A stretch of 41,069 nt of DNA from Candidatus Sulfopaludibacter sp. SbA3 (GTDB lineage: Bacteria > Acidobacteriota > Terriglobia > Bryobacterales > Bryobacteraceae). Below, piece by piece: positions 1 through 7,951 of the stretch (its first letter is position 1; each line of letters opens with the position of its first letter). Under the pieces are notes generated by a model. It was given only the letters and a program-made list of their open reading frames with translations. It searched no databases and had not been told where the DNA came from. The stretch spans positions 1 to 41,069 of the forward strand of contig CAMDED010000061.1 of NCBI GenBank assembly GCA_945893365.1. Reading direction: 5' to 3'. Both the position numbers and the translations under genes were made by a program.

Positions 1-246
1 GATCTCCAGCGTCTGTTGCCCGATCTTGCGCTCCAGTTTGGCCTGCTGGGTTTCATCCCAGCGGGTTTTTCCGGGGCCGGGAAAGGCGTTGCCGGACCCT
101 TGGCGGAACTCCCGACGCCAGCGGTGCAGCACATTGGGGTTCACCTCAAACGCGCGCGCCACTTCGGCGATCGAGGAACCCGTTTCCAGCCGCTGGACTG
201 CGACCGTTTTGACCTCACGTGTGAACTTCCGTCGAGACAATCCCAT
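1..246 (-). CDS. IS3-family transposase OrfA (partial, runs off the left edge)
   Basis: The first 82 residues are visible, starting at the ATG at 246 (MGLSRRKFTREVK...). They contain a helix-turn-helix of the IS3 OrfA type: a basic start, an SIAEVARAFEVNPNVLHRWR recognition helix region, then a Gly/Pro hinge and the beginning of the leucine-zipper-like helix (AKLERKIGQQ). In this family OrfA binds the IS ends and is joined to the OrfB integrase by frameshifting; OrfB would lie outside the window to the left. The upstream region (247-345) should hold the IS terminal inverted repeat, but with one end only it cannot be delimited. Family call is firm; whether the copy is intact cannot be told. 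Confidence 0.85.
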   Translation of the reverse strand, partial: MGLSRRKFTREVKTVAVQRLETGSSIAEVARAFEVNPNVLHRWRREFRQGSGNAFPGPGKTRWDETQQAKLERKIGQQTLEI

Positions 247-489
247 GACTCATTTTCTCCATTCAATGAATTTTGAGTCTTAACTGTTTGTCTCAAACAA
301 TGAGGCAACTCCAATCGGTACACAAGGCCCAGAATTGCAGTCAACGCGAATGGCAGGCCTGAGATGATTTACGCCGTGGTAATGCTGAACTGAACAGACG
401 AGTCTTGTGGGCGTTCCGAAGAATGCCGAGTGCCTTGGCGCCGGTCCGAGGGCCGACGCGGCGTCCCTTGGCAGTGCGAATGAAGGGGT

Positions 490-533
490 GGGTAAGACCA
501 CACGCCCTTACGGGTAAGATCACACGCCCTTAC
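490..533. repeat. two 22-bp tandem copies at the end of the glycosyltransferase gene
   Basis: Positions 490-511 and 512-533 are the same 22-bp unit with a single C/T difference (GGGTAAGAYCACACG then CCCTTAC). The second copy contains the stop codon (TAA, 532-530 on the minus strand) of the glycosyltransferase. Each unit has short inverted arms GTAAG/CTTAC, so each could fold into a small hairpin. It could be a slippage duplication or a 3'-end element. Confidence 0.8.
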
Positions 534-1642
534 AGAATGGGGTGAAATCGGCCGTCGCGGTTGAGGCGGTATTTAATCCCACGCCAGTCGATTGTGTTGC
601 CGAAAAAGCCACCGATCCAGAACAGGAACGCGAGACAATCCTGCAGGAAGATCATCCCGGGCGCGAGCGGTTCATGCAGGATTCGAACGCTGACCGACCA
701 CGCGGACCAATAGCGAAACGCCGCCGCGACCACCGCCATCGGCCAATAGTGCATGTCGGCCGCAAGCGCCAGCAGCGCAAGGGGCAGCGGGTTCGTGAAA
801 ACTTCGCCCACATAACCCTTCGGCCGCGAACATCGCGTGCTCCGATGCCAGCGGAGACGGTGTGTCGCGTTCTTAAGAAACGGCTGGCTGCCGATGTGGT
901 GCTCAATCGCGTAGGACGACAGAATCACGCCGAATCCCGCTTCAAACGCGAGCTTGCCCATTACAAAATCCTCGGCGAGATAGTCCTTCAGATTGTCGAA
1001 GCCGCCGATAGCGGCGAGAACGCTCTTGCGCGCGGCGATGGTGGGTCCGACGGCGAACTTCATGCCTTCGAGCATCCGCGCGGCGAGCATCCCGCTCAGG
1101 AATTGCGTGTTCATGCCCACCGCTTCGAGACGCGACCAGAAACTCGGCCCCGCGACTGCGCGATACGGACACGTCACAAGTCCGACTTTCGCATCTGAAA
1201 ATTCGGCGGCAATGACTCGGAGCATGCCCGGAGTGACACGGATATCGCTGTCGCTCATGACGAGAATCTCGTGGCTCGCAACGCGCGTCATCGAGTCCAG
1301 GCTGAACACCTTGGCGTTCGGATAGGGCGGCTCGCCGACGATCAGCAGGCGCGCCGGCGCCGACGGATACTCCAACTGCAAGCGCCGCACAATAGCTACC
1401 GAGGGGTCGTCTTCACGGCGAACGGCGAACAGAATTTCAAACGCCGGATAATCCTGTTCAAAGAACGTCCGCAGATTCGATTCAAGGCCGAGGTCGGCCC
1501 CGGCAAGCGGTTTCAGAATGCTGATGCCCGGCTCGGAACCTCCCCGAGGCTTCACCGCCAGATACTGCCGCGCCGCTACAACGGTGATCGCGCAATAAAC
1601 GATCGATCCCGCCAGCAGCGCAAGCAGGAAGAACGTCAGCAG
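530..1642 (-). CDS. hpnI: HpnI-like membrane glycosyltransferase (GT-A fold, ceramide-glucosyltransferase type)
   Basis: A family-2/21 type glycosyltransferase. Visible motifs are ISILKPLAG near the N-terminus, the REDDPS acidic site, the DXD-type SDSDIRV, an acidic DYLAEDF motif and the HRLRWHRSTRCSRP segment that matches the RW motif region of this family, followed by C-terminal hydrophobic helices. In hopanoid producers HpnI adds N-acetylglucosamine to bacteriohopanetetrol at the inner membrane; that role is inferred, because no other hopanoid gene is in the window. The first conventional start (GTG at 1555) would cut off an N-terminal membrane helix (LLTFFLLALLAGSIVYCAIT) that lies in frame. 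That helix is open back to the thrS stop. A GGAGGGG ribosome site (1655-1649) sits 6 bases before CTG 1642 and 9 before CTG 1639, so a CTG start is proposed. Confidence 0.72.
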   Translation of the reverse strand: MLTFFLLALLAGSIVYCAITVVAARQYLAVKPRGGSEPGISILKPLAGADLGLESNLRTFFEQDYPAFEILFAVRREDDPSVAIVRRLQLEYPSAPARLLIVGEPPYPNAKVFSLDSMTRVASHEILVMSDSDIRVTPGMLRVIAAEFSDAKVGLVTCPYRAVAGPSFWSRLEAVGMNTQFLSGMLAARMLEGMKFAVGPTIAARKSVLAAIGGFDNLKDYLAEDFVMGKLAFEAGFGVILSSYAIEHHIGSQPFLKNATHRLRWHRSTRCSRPKGYVGEVFTNPLPLALLALAADMHYWPMAVVAAAFRYWSAWSVSVRILHEPLAPGMIFLQDCLAFLFWIGGFFGNTIDWRGIKYRLNRDGRFHPIL

Positions 1643-1645
1643 AGG

Positions 1646-3580
1646 CTACCCCTCCAGGCTTCTGGATTCGACCTGTTGCCGGATGTCGGTCAGAAAATCG
1701 TCGACCGAACGCGCGCCCAGATCGCCCAGCTTCCGGTTGCGTACCGAAACCTGCCCGCTCTCGGCTTCCCGGCCGCCGACCACCAGCATGAATGGCACCT
1801 TCTGCAGCTGCGCATCGCGAATCTTCAGATTCACTTTCTCGCTGCGGTCGTCAAGCGTCACGCGCAGACCGGCCGCGGAAAGCTTCTCGTACACCGAGCG
1901 CGCGTAGTCCAGTTGGCGGTCGGTGATGGGCAGGACCGTCGCCTGAACGGGCGCGAGCCAGACGGGGAAGGCCCCGGCATAGTGTTCGATCAGAATTCCG
2001 AAGAACCTCTCGATCGATCCGTAGAGCGCGCGATGGCACATCACCGGCTCGTGCGCTTTACCGTCCTCGGCGATGTATTCGAGGCCGAAGCGGCGCGGCA
2101 GGGTGAAATCGAACTGCACGGTGGAAAGCTGCCAGAGGCGTCCGATCGCATCCACGAGTTTCACGTCTATCTTCGGCCCATAGAACGCGGCCTCGTCGGC
2201 CATCACTTTCACCTTGAGATTCAACCGGTCCGTGGCCTTGTGCAGAGCGCCTTCGGCGAGCGTCCATTGGTCGGGAGTACCGTCGTACTTGCCGCTCGCC
2301 CCGCCGTCCCAAGTGGAAAGCTCGGCTTCGTAGTGCTCGAAACCAAAAGTGGTGAGGGTGTCGATAGCGAACTGCAGGCAGTTCACAATCTCGTCTTCAA
2401 TCTGTCCGGGCGTGCAGAAGATGTGCGCATCGTCCTGGGTGAATCCGCGGACGCGCAACAGGCCGTGCATCACGCCCGAGCGCTCATAGCGATAGACGGT
2501 GCCGAGTTCTCCCAGCCGCACGGGCAGGTCGCGGTAACTGCGCATGCGGTCGCGGTAGATCAGGATGTGGCCGGGGCAATTCATCGGCTTCAACTGATAT
2601 TCCGCGTCGTCGAGATCCATGCGCGCGAACATGTTCTCGCTGTAGAAATTCGCGTGGCCGGACGTCTTGAACAGGTCGTAGCGGGCGATATGCGGCGTGT
2701 AAACCAGCGAGTAGCCGCGCTTGAGGTACTGATCGCGCATCCAGTCTTCCAGGATCTTGCGGACGGCGCCGCCTTTCGGATGAAAGAAAATCAGACCGGG
2801 GCCGGCAAGCTCCTGAATGCTGAATAAGTCGAGCTCCTTGCCGAGCTTTCGGTGGTCGCGTTTCTTCGCCTCTTCCAGCTTGTTCAGGTACTCGTCAAGC
2901 TCCTTCTGCGTGAAGAACGCGGTGCCGTAAATTCGTTGGAGCTGTTTTCTCTTCTCGTCGCCTTTCCAGTATGCCCCGGCGATCGAAAGCAGCTTGAACG
3001 CCTTCAACTTCGACGTGGATGGCACGTGCGGGCCGCGGCAGAAGTCGATGAAATGGGGTCCCAGGGTGTATTCGGAGAAGATTTCGCCGGCGCGCTCGGT
3101 GATGAGCTCGCACTTCATCCACGCGCTCGAATACTTATCGAGGCCATCGGCCTTCGCCGTCATGACGCGTTCGTAGGGGAGGTCGCGCGCCTGGATCTCG
3201 CGCATTTTGGCTTCGATGCGGTCCAGGTCTTCAGGCGTGAAAGCGGTGGGGCGGTCGAAATCGTAATAGAAGCCCGATTCGATGGGCGGACCGATGCCGA
3301 GCTGCGTCTCCGGAAACAATTCGAGCACGGCGGCGGCCAGCAGGTGCGCGGTCGAATGGCGGTAAACTTCCAGTGCGGCCGCGTCCTTTGTGGTCAGAAT
3401 CTGGAGAGTGGCGTCGGCCTCGATGGGCCGAGTGAGATCGTACAGATCTCCGTTAACGCGGGCCACAATGGCCGCATCGGCGAGACGGGGACTGATCGAT
3501 TTTGCGATGTCGAGGGCGCGAATGCCGCTCTCGGCTGCTTGCCGGCTACCGTCCGGCAAGGTAATGTTGATGCTGCTCAT
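1646..3580 (-). CDS. thrS: threonyl-tRNA synthetase
   Basis: Class II synthetase charging tRNA-Thr in the cytoplasm. Counting from ATG 3580 the protein has 644 residues, nearly the E. coli length. Domains in order: TGS (about 1-62), the editing domain with HSTAH (75-79) and CRGPH (181-185), the catalytic core with motif 2 (YRYERSG, about 363-369) and motif 3 (GSIERFFG), and the C-terminal anticodon-binding domain (about 540-640). The three zinc ligands expected from E. coli are present as Cys335, His386 and His516. A longer frame reaches 3619, but its 13 extra residues are not typical and would crowd the divergent gene, so ATG 3580 is preferred. The 41 bases to the divergent aminotransferase must hold both promoters or parts of them. 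The glycosyltransferase follows directly downstream. Confidence 0.97.
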   Translation of the reverse strand: MSSINITLPDGSRQAAESGIRALDIAKSISPRLADAAIVARVNGDLYDLTRPIEADATLQILTTKDAAALEVYRHSTAHLLAAAVLELFPETQLGIGPPIESGFYYDFDRPTAFTPEDLDRIEAKMREIQARDLPYERVMTAKADGLDKYSSAWMKCELITERAGEIFSEYTLGPHFIDFCRGPHVPSTSKLKAFKLLSIAGAYWKGDEKRKQLQRIYGTAFFTQKELDEYLNKLEEAKKRDHRKLGKELDLFSIQELAGPGLIFFHPKGGAVRKILEDWMRDQYLKRGYSLVYTPHIARYDLFKTSGHANFYSENMFARMDLDDAEYQLKPMNCPGHILIYRDRMRSYRDLPVRLGELGTVYRYERSGVMHGLLRVRGFTQDDAHIFCTPGQIEDEIVNCLQFAIDTLTTFGFEHYEAELSTWDGGASGKYDGTPDQWTLAEGALHKATDRLNLKVKVMADEAAFYGPKIDVKLVDAIGRLWQLSTVQFDFTLPRRFGLEYIAEDGKAHEPVMCHRALYGSIERFFGILIEHYAGAFPVWLAPVQATVLPITDRQLDYARSVYEKLSAAGLRVTLDDRSEKVNLKIRDAQLQKVPFMLVVGGREAESGQVSVRNRKLGDLGARSVDDFLTDIRQQVESRSLEG

Positions 3581-3621
3581 AGGGAAATTCCAGCGTAACA
3601 TAGGTGTTGGAGGAAACATCG

Positions 3622-4935
3622 ATGCGAGAGTCCTTAAGCCGCCGTGGATTCATCGGCGCAGCCGCAGCAGGGCCCGCGGCCGCCGCGGTGGTAACGAACG
3701 GCAAACCAGCGCTGCTCGGAGGCGCGCCGATCCGTAGTGTGAAATTTCCCGCGTGGCCGATTGTTCGCGAAAACGACGAGCAGGCGCTGCTCGCCGTGCT
3801 GCGCGGTGGCAAGTGGGGCCGCACCAATGGCGGCGTCGCGAAGAAATTCGAGGAGTCCTGGGCGCGCACGCTTGGAGCGAAGCATAGTCTGGCGACGGCA
3901 AACGGCACCAGCGCCTTGATTGCGACGCTTGGCGCGATGGGCATCGGGCCCGGCGACGAGGTGATCGTTCCGCCGTACACTTTCGTCGCGACCATCAATG
4001 CGGTCCTGCTGCATCACGCGCTGCCCGTATTCGCGGACACGGACATCGATACGTTTCAGATCGACCCGCGCAGCATTTCCGCAGCAATCACGAGCCGGAC
4101 GGCGTTGATCCTGCCCGTCCACATGGGCGGATCGGCGGCGAATCTCGACGCCATTCTCGAGATTGGAAAGGCGCGCAAACTGCCGGTGCTCGAAGACGCG
4201 TGCCAGGCGCACTTCGGCGAATGGCGCGGCCGGAAACTCGGCACCCTGGGCGCCGCCGGCTGCTTCAGTTTCCAGGCTTCGAAAAATCTGAATTCGGGCG
4301 AGGGCGGCGCGATCGTGACGGACGACGGCGATCTGATCGCACGCTGCGACAGCTTCCACAACAATGGGCGCGGCGCGGACCCCAGTGGTTTCGGCTACGT
4401 GCGTAACGGCGCGAATCTCCGGATCACGGAGTTTCAGGCGGCCCTGCTGCTTTCGCAGATGACGCGAACGGCCGAACAGTCGAAACAGCGCGACCTCAAC
4501 GCGGCGCATCTGACAAAGCGCCTGCGCGAGATTCCCGGCATCACGCCCGCGCGGCTTGAGGACGGCTGCACGCGTAGCGCGTGGCACCTGTACATGTTCC
4601 GTTATTCGAAGCAGGCATTCGATGGATTGAGCCGCGCGACATTCCTGAAAGCAATGGCGGCGGAAGGGATTCCCAGTTCGCGCGGATACGTTCCGCTCAA
4701 CAAAGAGCCGCTGATGGAAGCGACTTTGTCATCCAAGGGCTTTCGCGCCATCTACCCGGAGAAACGGCTGAAGGAATGGCGCGAGCGCAATCAGTGTCCG
4801 GCGAACGACAGGCTCTGCGAAGAAGCGGTCTGGTTCACGCAGACCATGCTGCTCGGGTCGAAAGAGGACATGGATCAGATTGCCGATGCGATCTTAAGGA
4901 TCAAGGCCCACGCCGCCGCGCTGCGATCGGCGTAG
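3622..4935 (+). CDS. Tat-signal DegT/DnrJ/EryC1/StrS-family PLP aminotransferase
   Basis: Fold-type I PLP enzyme of the sugar aminotransferase (AHBA synthase-like) family. The PLP lysine lies in SFQASKNLNSGEGG, preceded by the DACQAHFGEWRGRKLG loop and VPPYTFVATINA. The N-terminus is a twin-arginine signal (SRRGFIGAAAAGPAAAA), so export of the folded enzyme to the periplasm is predicted, unlike classical cytoplasmic family members. ATG 3622 is chosen because GGAGGAA (3609-3615) is well placed before it and because it leaves a proper signal n-region; an in-frame ATG-like start at 3604 would be ahead of the ribosome site. Substrate is unknown: the family acts on keto-sugars, but Tat-exported members are poorly characterised. 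There is no sugar-nucleotide cluster nearby. Confidence 0.88.
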   Translation: MRESLSRRGFIGAAAAGPAAAAVVTNGKPALLGGAPIRSVKFPAWPIVRENDEQALLAVLRGGKWGRTNGGVAKKFEESWARTLGAKHSLATANGTSALIATLGAMGIGPGDEVIVPPYTFVATINAVLLHHALPVFADTDIDTFQIDPRSISAAITSRTALILPVHMGGSAANLDAILEIGKARKLPVLEDACQAHFGEWRGRKLGTLGAAGCFSFQASKNLNSGEGGAIVTDDGDLIARCDSFHNNGRGADPSGFGYVRNGANLRITEFQAALLLSQMTRTAEQSKQRDLNAAHLTKRLREIPGITPARLEDGCTRSAWHLYMFRYSKQAFDGLSRATFLKAMAAEGIPSSRGYVPLNKEPLMEATLSSKGFRAIYPEKRLKEWRERNQCPANDRLCEEAVWFTQTMLLGSKEDMDQIADAILRIKAHAAALRSA

Positions 4936-5002
4936 CGCCGGACGGATTTTTTACGCCGTCGAAGAGGGCGGGATTGGCTGCTCGAACGTCTGCAATCAAG
5001 CA

Positions 5003-5324
5003 TTAGCCTGCCTTTCGAAGAGCGTCTTCGACGGCCTCGGGATGTTGAGCGATCACGGCCAGCAGTACGCGCGCGGGGCCGTCAGGCCGGGTCCTGCCCT
5101 GTTCCCAGTTCCTCGAGGTGGCAGGCTGCATCCGAACTTCGTTGCGAATGCCGCTTGGCTCAGTCCGAGTCGCCTTCGCATGGCTCGCACGTCGATGGTG
5201 GGAACCTGAACTGTTGTTACGCCTTTCCTTCCACCCAATCAATGGCTTCCTTCAGACTCGCGATGATCCGGCTGCCAGGGCTTGGCTTGCGCGGTGTGTT
5301 GGAGTTGGTAGGACTTTTCTTCAT
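5003..5324 (-). pseudogene. broken HigA-like (XRE helix-turn-helix) antitoxin
   Basis: Three reading-frame pieces together make an antitoxin. ATG 5324 opens MKKSPTNSNTPRKPS...EAIDWVEGKA and stops near 5220. A second frame carries VTTVQVPTIDVRAMRRRLGL then SQAAFATKFGCSL, an XRE helix-turn-helix. A third frame gives RNWEQGRTRPDGPARV then LLAVIAQHPEAVEDALRKAG to the stop at 5003. The order and content match HigA/XRE antitoxins of RelE-type toxins, so two frameshifts (near 5225 and 5115) have broken the gene, or the sequence has two indel errors. Its start overlaps the stop of the upstream toxin remnant by ATGA (5321-5324), the usual arrangement in higBA operons. Confidence 0.8.
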
Positions 5325-5562
5325 TTCGTCACCCTCTTCTGGTACCCCTCAATCAATCGGGGCACCAGGTTCTTCATCTCGTTCCGCTCGGCCTTGGTCA
5401 GATTGGCCTTTTCGTTCTTCGCAAATAGGCTGAGTAGGAACAGCGGGAGCGATCGCCGGCCTCGGGGTTTGCGGCCAAGAAGGAAACCACCTCGGAACGC
5501 TCGCGCCCGGTCAACGCAGCAGCAGCGTCCCTCAGGAAACTCGGGGTCTCAACAACCGTCAT
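5321..5562 (-). pseudogene. broken HigB/RelE-type toxin with internal deletion
   Basis: From ATG 5562 one frame reads MTVVETPSFLRDAAAALTGR then ERSEVVSFLAANPEAGD, the N-terminal third of a HigB/RelE-like mRNA endonuclease. The frame then turns into nonsense. A different frame continues LPLFLLSLFAKNEKANLTKA then ERNEMKNLVPRLIEGYQK, the normal C-terminal end of the same family. The middle part (the G-x-RKVRW...GVRVIY core of the family, roughly 30-45 residues) is missing. The toxin is therefore expected to be inactive. It lies upstream of, and overlaps, the antitoxin remnant (toxin-first order, as in higBA). Confidence 0.8.
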
Positions 5563-5670
5563 CGGAACCGCGAGCACATCACCACTGTACGCTATTGGCG
5601 CAATCCGTTCGGCGCCTCACGGTTCCAGGTGTTAATGGGCGGTAAAACAAGCAGGCGCCGCGCCCGCGTC

Positions 5671-7227
5671 TTACCCCAGCATCCCCGCGGGCCTGATCCA
5701 GCCGAGGGACACTCCGGTCATGACCAGACCTACGCATGTAATCAGCCCGGCCGAGAATACGGGGATCATCTGAAACGCGCGGCTGCGCGCAGTCTTCTCG
5801 CGGTCCGGAAGCAAGTTCTTCGCGTAGAGAACCACCAGCCCAATCGCCATCAGCACTACGGCCAAGCCCGCGCTGAAACCGAGCAGCAGCATCAACCCCA
5901 GCCCGACGCGCCCAAGCGCAACCGAACTGAGCAATAGCACGAGCGCGGAAGGGCAGGGAACCAGTCCGCCGCTTGCGCCGAGCGCAATCAGACTGCCCAT
6001 TGTGACGTCGCCTTCGGGCACATGGCTGTGTGTGTGCCCGTCGTGCGTGTGGGTGAGGCCGTCGTGCGAATGAGAGTGCCCGTGATCGTGCCCGTGAGCA
6101 TGATCGTCGCTGGCGCTTCCGGACCGCAGCCGCATGGCCCGTTTGTAGAACAGCGTCGAGCCGATCCATACGATCGAAAGGCCGGAGATCGCGCCCAGCA
6201 CCGGGTAAATCTTCTCCGGCACCACGTATTGCGAGAGGAACAGCGTCGTCAGGCCCAGCGCAAAAACGCTGATCGTGTGCGTGAAAGTCACCATCCCGCC
6301 GAGAAAAATGGCGTGTTTCGCCGTTCCGCGTGTACCCACCAGATACGCGGCCACAATCGTCTTCCCGTGGCCCGGCGAGAGTGCGTGGACCGCGCCTAGC
6401 CCGAATGCCACGGCAATCCCCGCGAGCATCATCGGCCAGGTGAGGTCGCGATTGCCCAAAAGTTGAGACAGGTAGTCTCCTCGAACCACGGTTCCCGCCG
6501 CCTTCTCCTCGGGCGGCCGGGATGCCGCACCCCCTGATGTTTCGGCCGCCGATGCTTGTTGAGGTTGCACCGCGGGCACGATCTCCGGCTTCTCCGGCGC
6601 ACCCGTTGTGCCGACGGCTACCGGCGCATACACCGTCCATTCGAGCGCGGCGCGCACGTCCTGCGGTGGCGCGGCCGTCAGGTCCTCGGGATACGCTGTT
6701 AGCGCCTTGCTGCGGTCGCGATCCGTCTGTGAGGCTTTCCGCAGCCTCGCACCCTCACCCGCTTGAATGACAATCTCTTTCCAGCCGGCCCGATCGGGGT
6801 AGTTTCGATCTTCATACTCGATTTTACCCGCCGTCACGGGGAGCGTCAGGTCCGCCGTGATCCGGATCACTGGTAAACCACCCGCTCCTTCGGCCACCGC
6901 GAGTTGCGCGCCCTCCAATCGCGGAAGCACCGACCGTCCGTTCGAGCTGAAACGCAGGTTTCCGACCCACGCAGCCGCCTGTTCTCGTGCCTTGCGTTCG
7001 AGCGCCGCGCGCGGACTGGCAGCCTCAAGCTTCCAATCCCGGAGCAACTCGAAGGAAGGAATCTCCGCCAGATCGAGGGCGAACCGTACGTGCGCTCCGG
7101 CTCCGGAAACCTCGAACTTCGCGTAGTGACTCACGCTGAAATTGCCCATCGGATGGGCGCGCATCGCGACGGGTGCGAACACAAGAACCCAAAGACAAAG
7201 CGATGCGGCGGAAGGCTTCTTCATCAC
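5671..7227 (-). CDS. NicO/RcnA-type nickel-cobalt transporter with long periplasmic N-terminal domain
   Basis: The N-terminus is a signal peptide (KKPSAASLCLWVLVFAPVAM, cleavage near MRA-HP). A soluble domain of about 240 residues follows, then the NicO membrane domain beginning near GIAVAFGLGAVHALSPGHGK. This carries the HALSPGHGKT motif typical of the family. A His/Asp-rich cytoplasmic or periplasmic loop (DDHAHGHDHGHSHSHDG and on) precedes the last three or four helices (SGGLVPCPSALVLLL). Family members move Ni2+ or Co2+, often as efflux; direction is not settled by sequence. The start is GTG 7227 or ATG 7224. There is no good ribosome site; TATAAA (7239-7234) ends 6 bases before 7227, so a leaderless start is plausible. 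The gene is divergent from the cytochrome operon. Confidence 0.88.
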   Translation of the reverse strand: MMKKPSAASLCLWVLVFAPVAMRAHPMGNFSVSHYAKFEVSGAGAHVRFALDLAEIPSFELLRDWKLEAASPRAALERKAREQAAAWVGNLRFSSNGRSVLPRLEGAQLAVAEGAGGLPVIRITADLTLPVTAGKIEYEDRNYPDRAGWKEIVIQAGEGARLRKASQTDRDRSKALTAYPEDLTAAPPQDVRAALEWTVYAPVAVGTTGAPEKPEIVPAVQPQQASAAETSGGAASRPPEEKAAGTVVRGDYLSQLLGNRDLTWPMMLAGIAVAFGLGAVHALSPGHGKTIVAAYLVGTRGTAKHAIFLGGMVTFTHTISVFALGLTTLFLSQYVVPEKIYPVLGAISGLSIVWIGSTLFYKRAMRLRSGSASDDHAHGHDHGHSHSHDGLTHTHDGHTHSHVPEGDVTMGSLIALGASGGLVPCPSALVLLLSSVALGRVGLGLMLLLGFSAGLAVVLMAIGLVVLYAKNLLPDREKTARSRAFQMIPVFSAGLITCVGLVMTGVSLGWIRPAGMLG

Positions 7228-7233
7228 ATTAAC

Positions 7234-7239
7234 TTTATA
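7234..7239 (-). promoter_or_regulatory. possible -10 box of a leaderless transcript (NicO gene)
   Basis: TATAAA on the minus strand lies 6 bases before GTG 7227. No convincing -35 box is seen at 16-18 bp, so this is tentative. Confidence 0.35.
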
Positions 7240-7494
7240 CGAATTCTACTCCAATTCCGGATTCATCTGGCACAAGCATGGATCGGCCACTCGGCCCAGG
7301 CGGAGCCGGCGAGGCGATCTCGAGCGAGTGTCCTACCGCATACAGGCGGCAGCGCCCTCATTATGGGTGGTTTCACCCTGCCGTCTCGCCCAGCCTACGT
7401 CGGGACCGCTGAAAAGGGGACCAAGACGGTGTCTGAGTTTGGCCATTGGAGTGCACAAGAACGGCCAGATTTTTGGAATCAGGAGGTTGCGCGC

Positions 7495-7926
7495 ATGGCG
7501 GAAGGTCGCCGCACCATCGTGCAGTGGTTACTGGGAGGTGGCTTCACCGCCTCGATAGCTTCCTTCGTCTATCCGGCGCTGCGGTTCATGATTCCACCGT
7601 CGATTCCGGAAGCCTCCGTAAACGAGGTACCCGCCGGCAAGGTGACGGACCTCAAGGTGAACGCCGGCAAGATCGTGAAGTTCGGCAGCCGCCCAGCCCT
7701 GCTCGTACGGGTGAGTGAGACTGAATTCAAGGCTGTTTCCGCCGTCTGTACGCACTTGAACTGTACGGTGCAGTACCAGGACGCCAGCCATCAAATCTGG
7801 TGCGCCTGCCATAACGCCCTGTACGACGTGAACGGCAAGGTGTTGTCCGGCCCGCCTCCGGCGCCGCTCGAGGAGTTCGCCGTGCGGGTTCGCGGCGACG
7901 AAGTTGTGATTTCCAAACGCGCCTGA
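7495..7926 (+). CDS. Rieske iron-sulfur protein of a bc/b6f-type complex
   Basis: A 143-residue Rieske [2Fe-2S] subunit. Box I is CTHLNC (Cys85, His87, Cys90) and box II is CACHNA (Cys103, Cys105, His106), giving two Cys and two His ligands plus the disulfide pair. The N-terminus has an Arg-Arg followed by a membrane helix ([20 protein letters not shown]), fitting Tat insertion with the helix kept as anchor. Start ATG 7495 is supported by AGGAGG at 7481-7486; a longer open frame upstream has no family similarity. It receives electrons from quinol at the cytochrome b encoded next. It opens a four-gene operon that lacks a classical cytochrome c1 or f gene. Confidence 0.93.
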   Translation: MAEGRRTIVQWLLGGGFTASIASFVYPALRFMIPPSIPEASVNEVPAGKVTDLKVNAGKIVKFGSRPALLVRVSETEFKAVSAVCTHLNCTVQYQDASHQIWCACHNALYDVNGKVLSGPPPAPLEEFAVRVRGDEVVISKRA

Positions 7927-7951
7927 TCGCGCGGAGAGTTTTGGGGGACCC

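Noticed and set aside
670-690. tRNA T-loop-like word (GTTCGAATCC on the minus strand)
   Set aside because: It is inside the glycosyltransferase coding sequence, and no acceptor or anticodon arms can be folded around it.
1271-2827. long plus-strand open frame opposite thrS
   Set aside because: It is antisense to a certain thrS; high GC leaves the opposite frame open. The product is rich in Arg/His/Gln without any domain.
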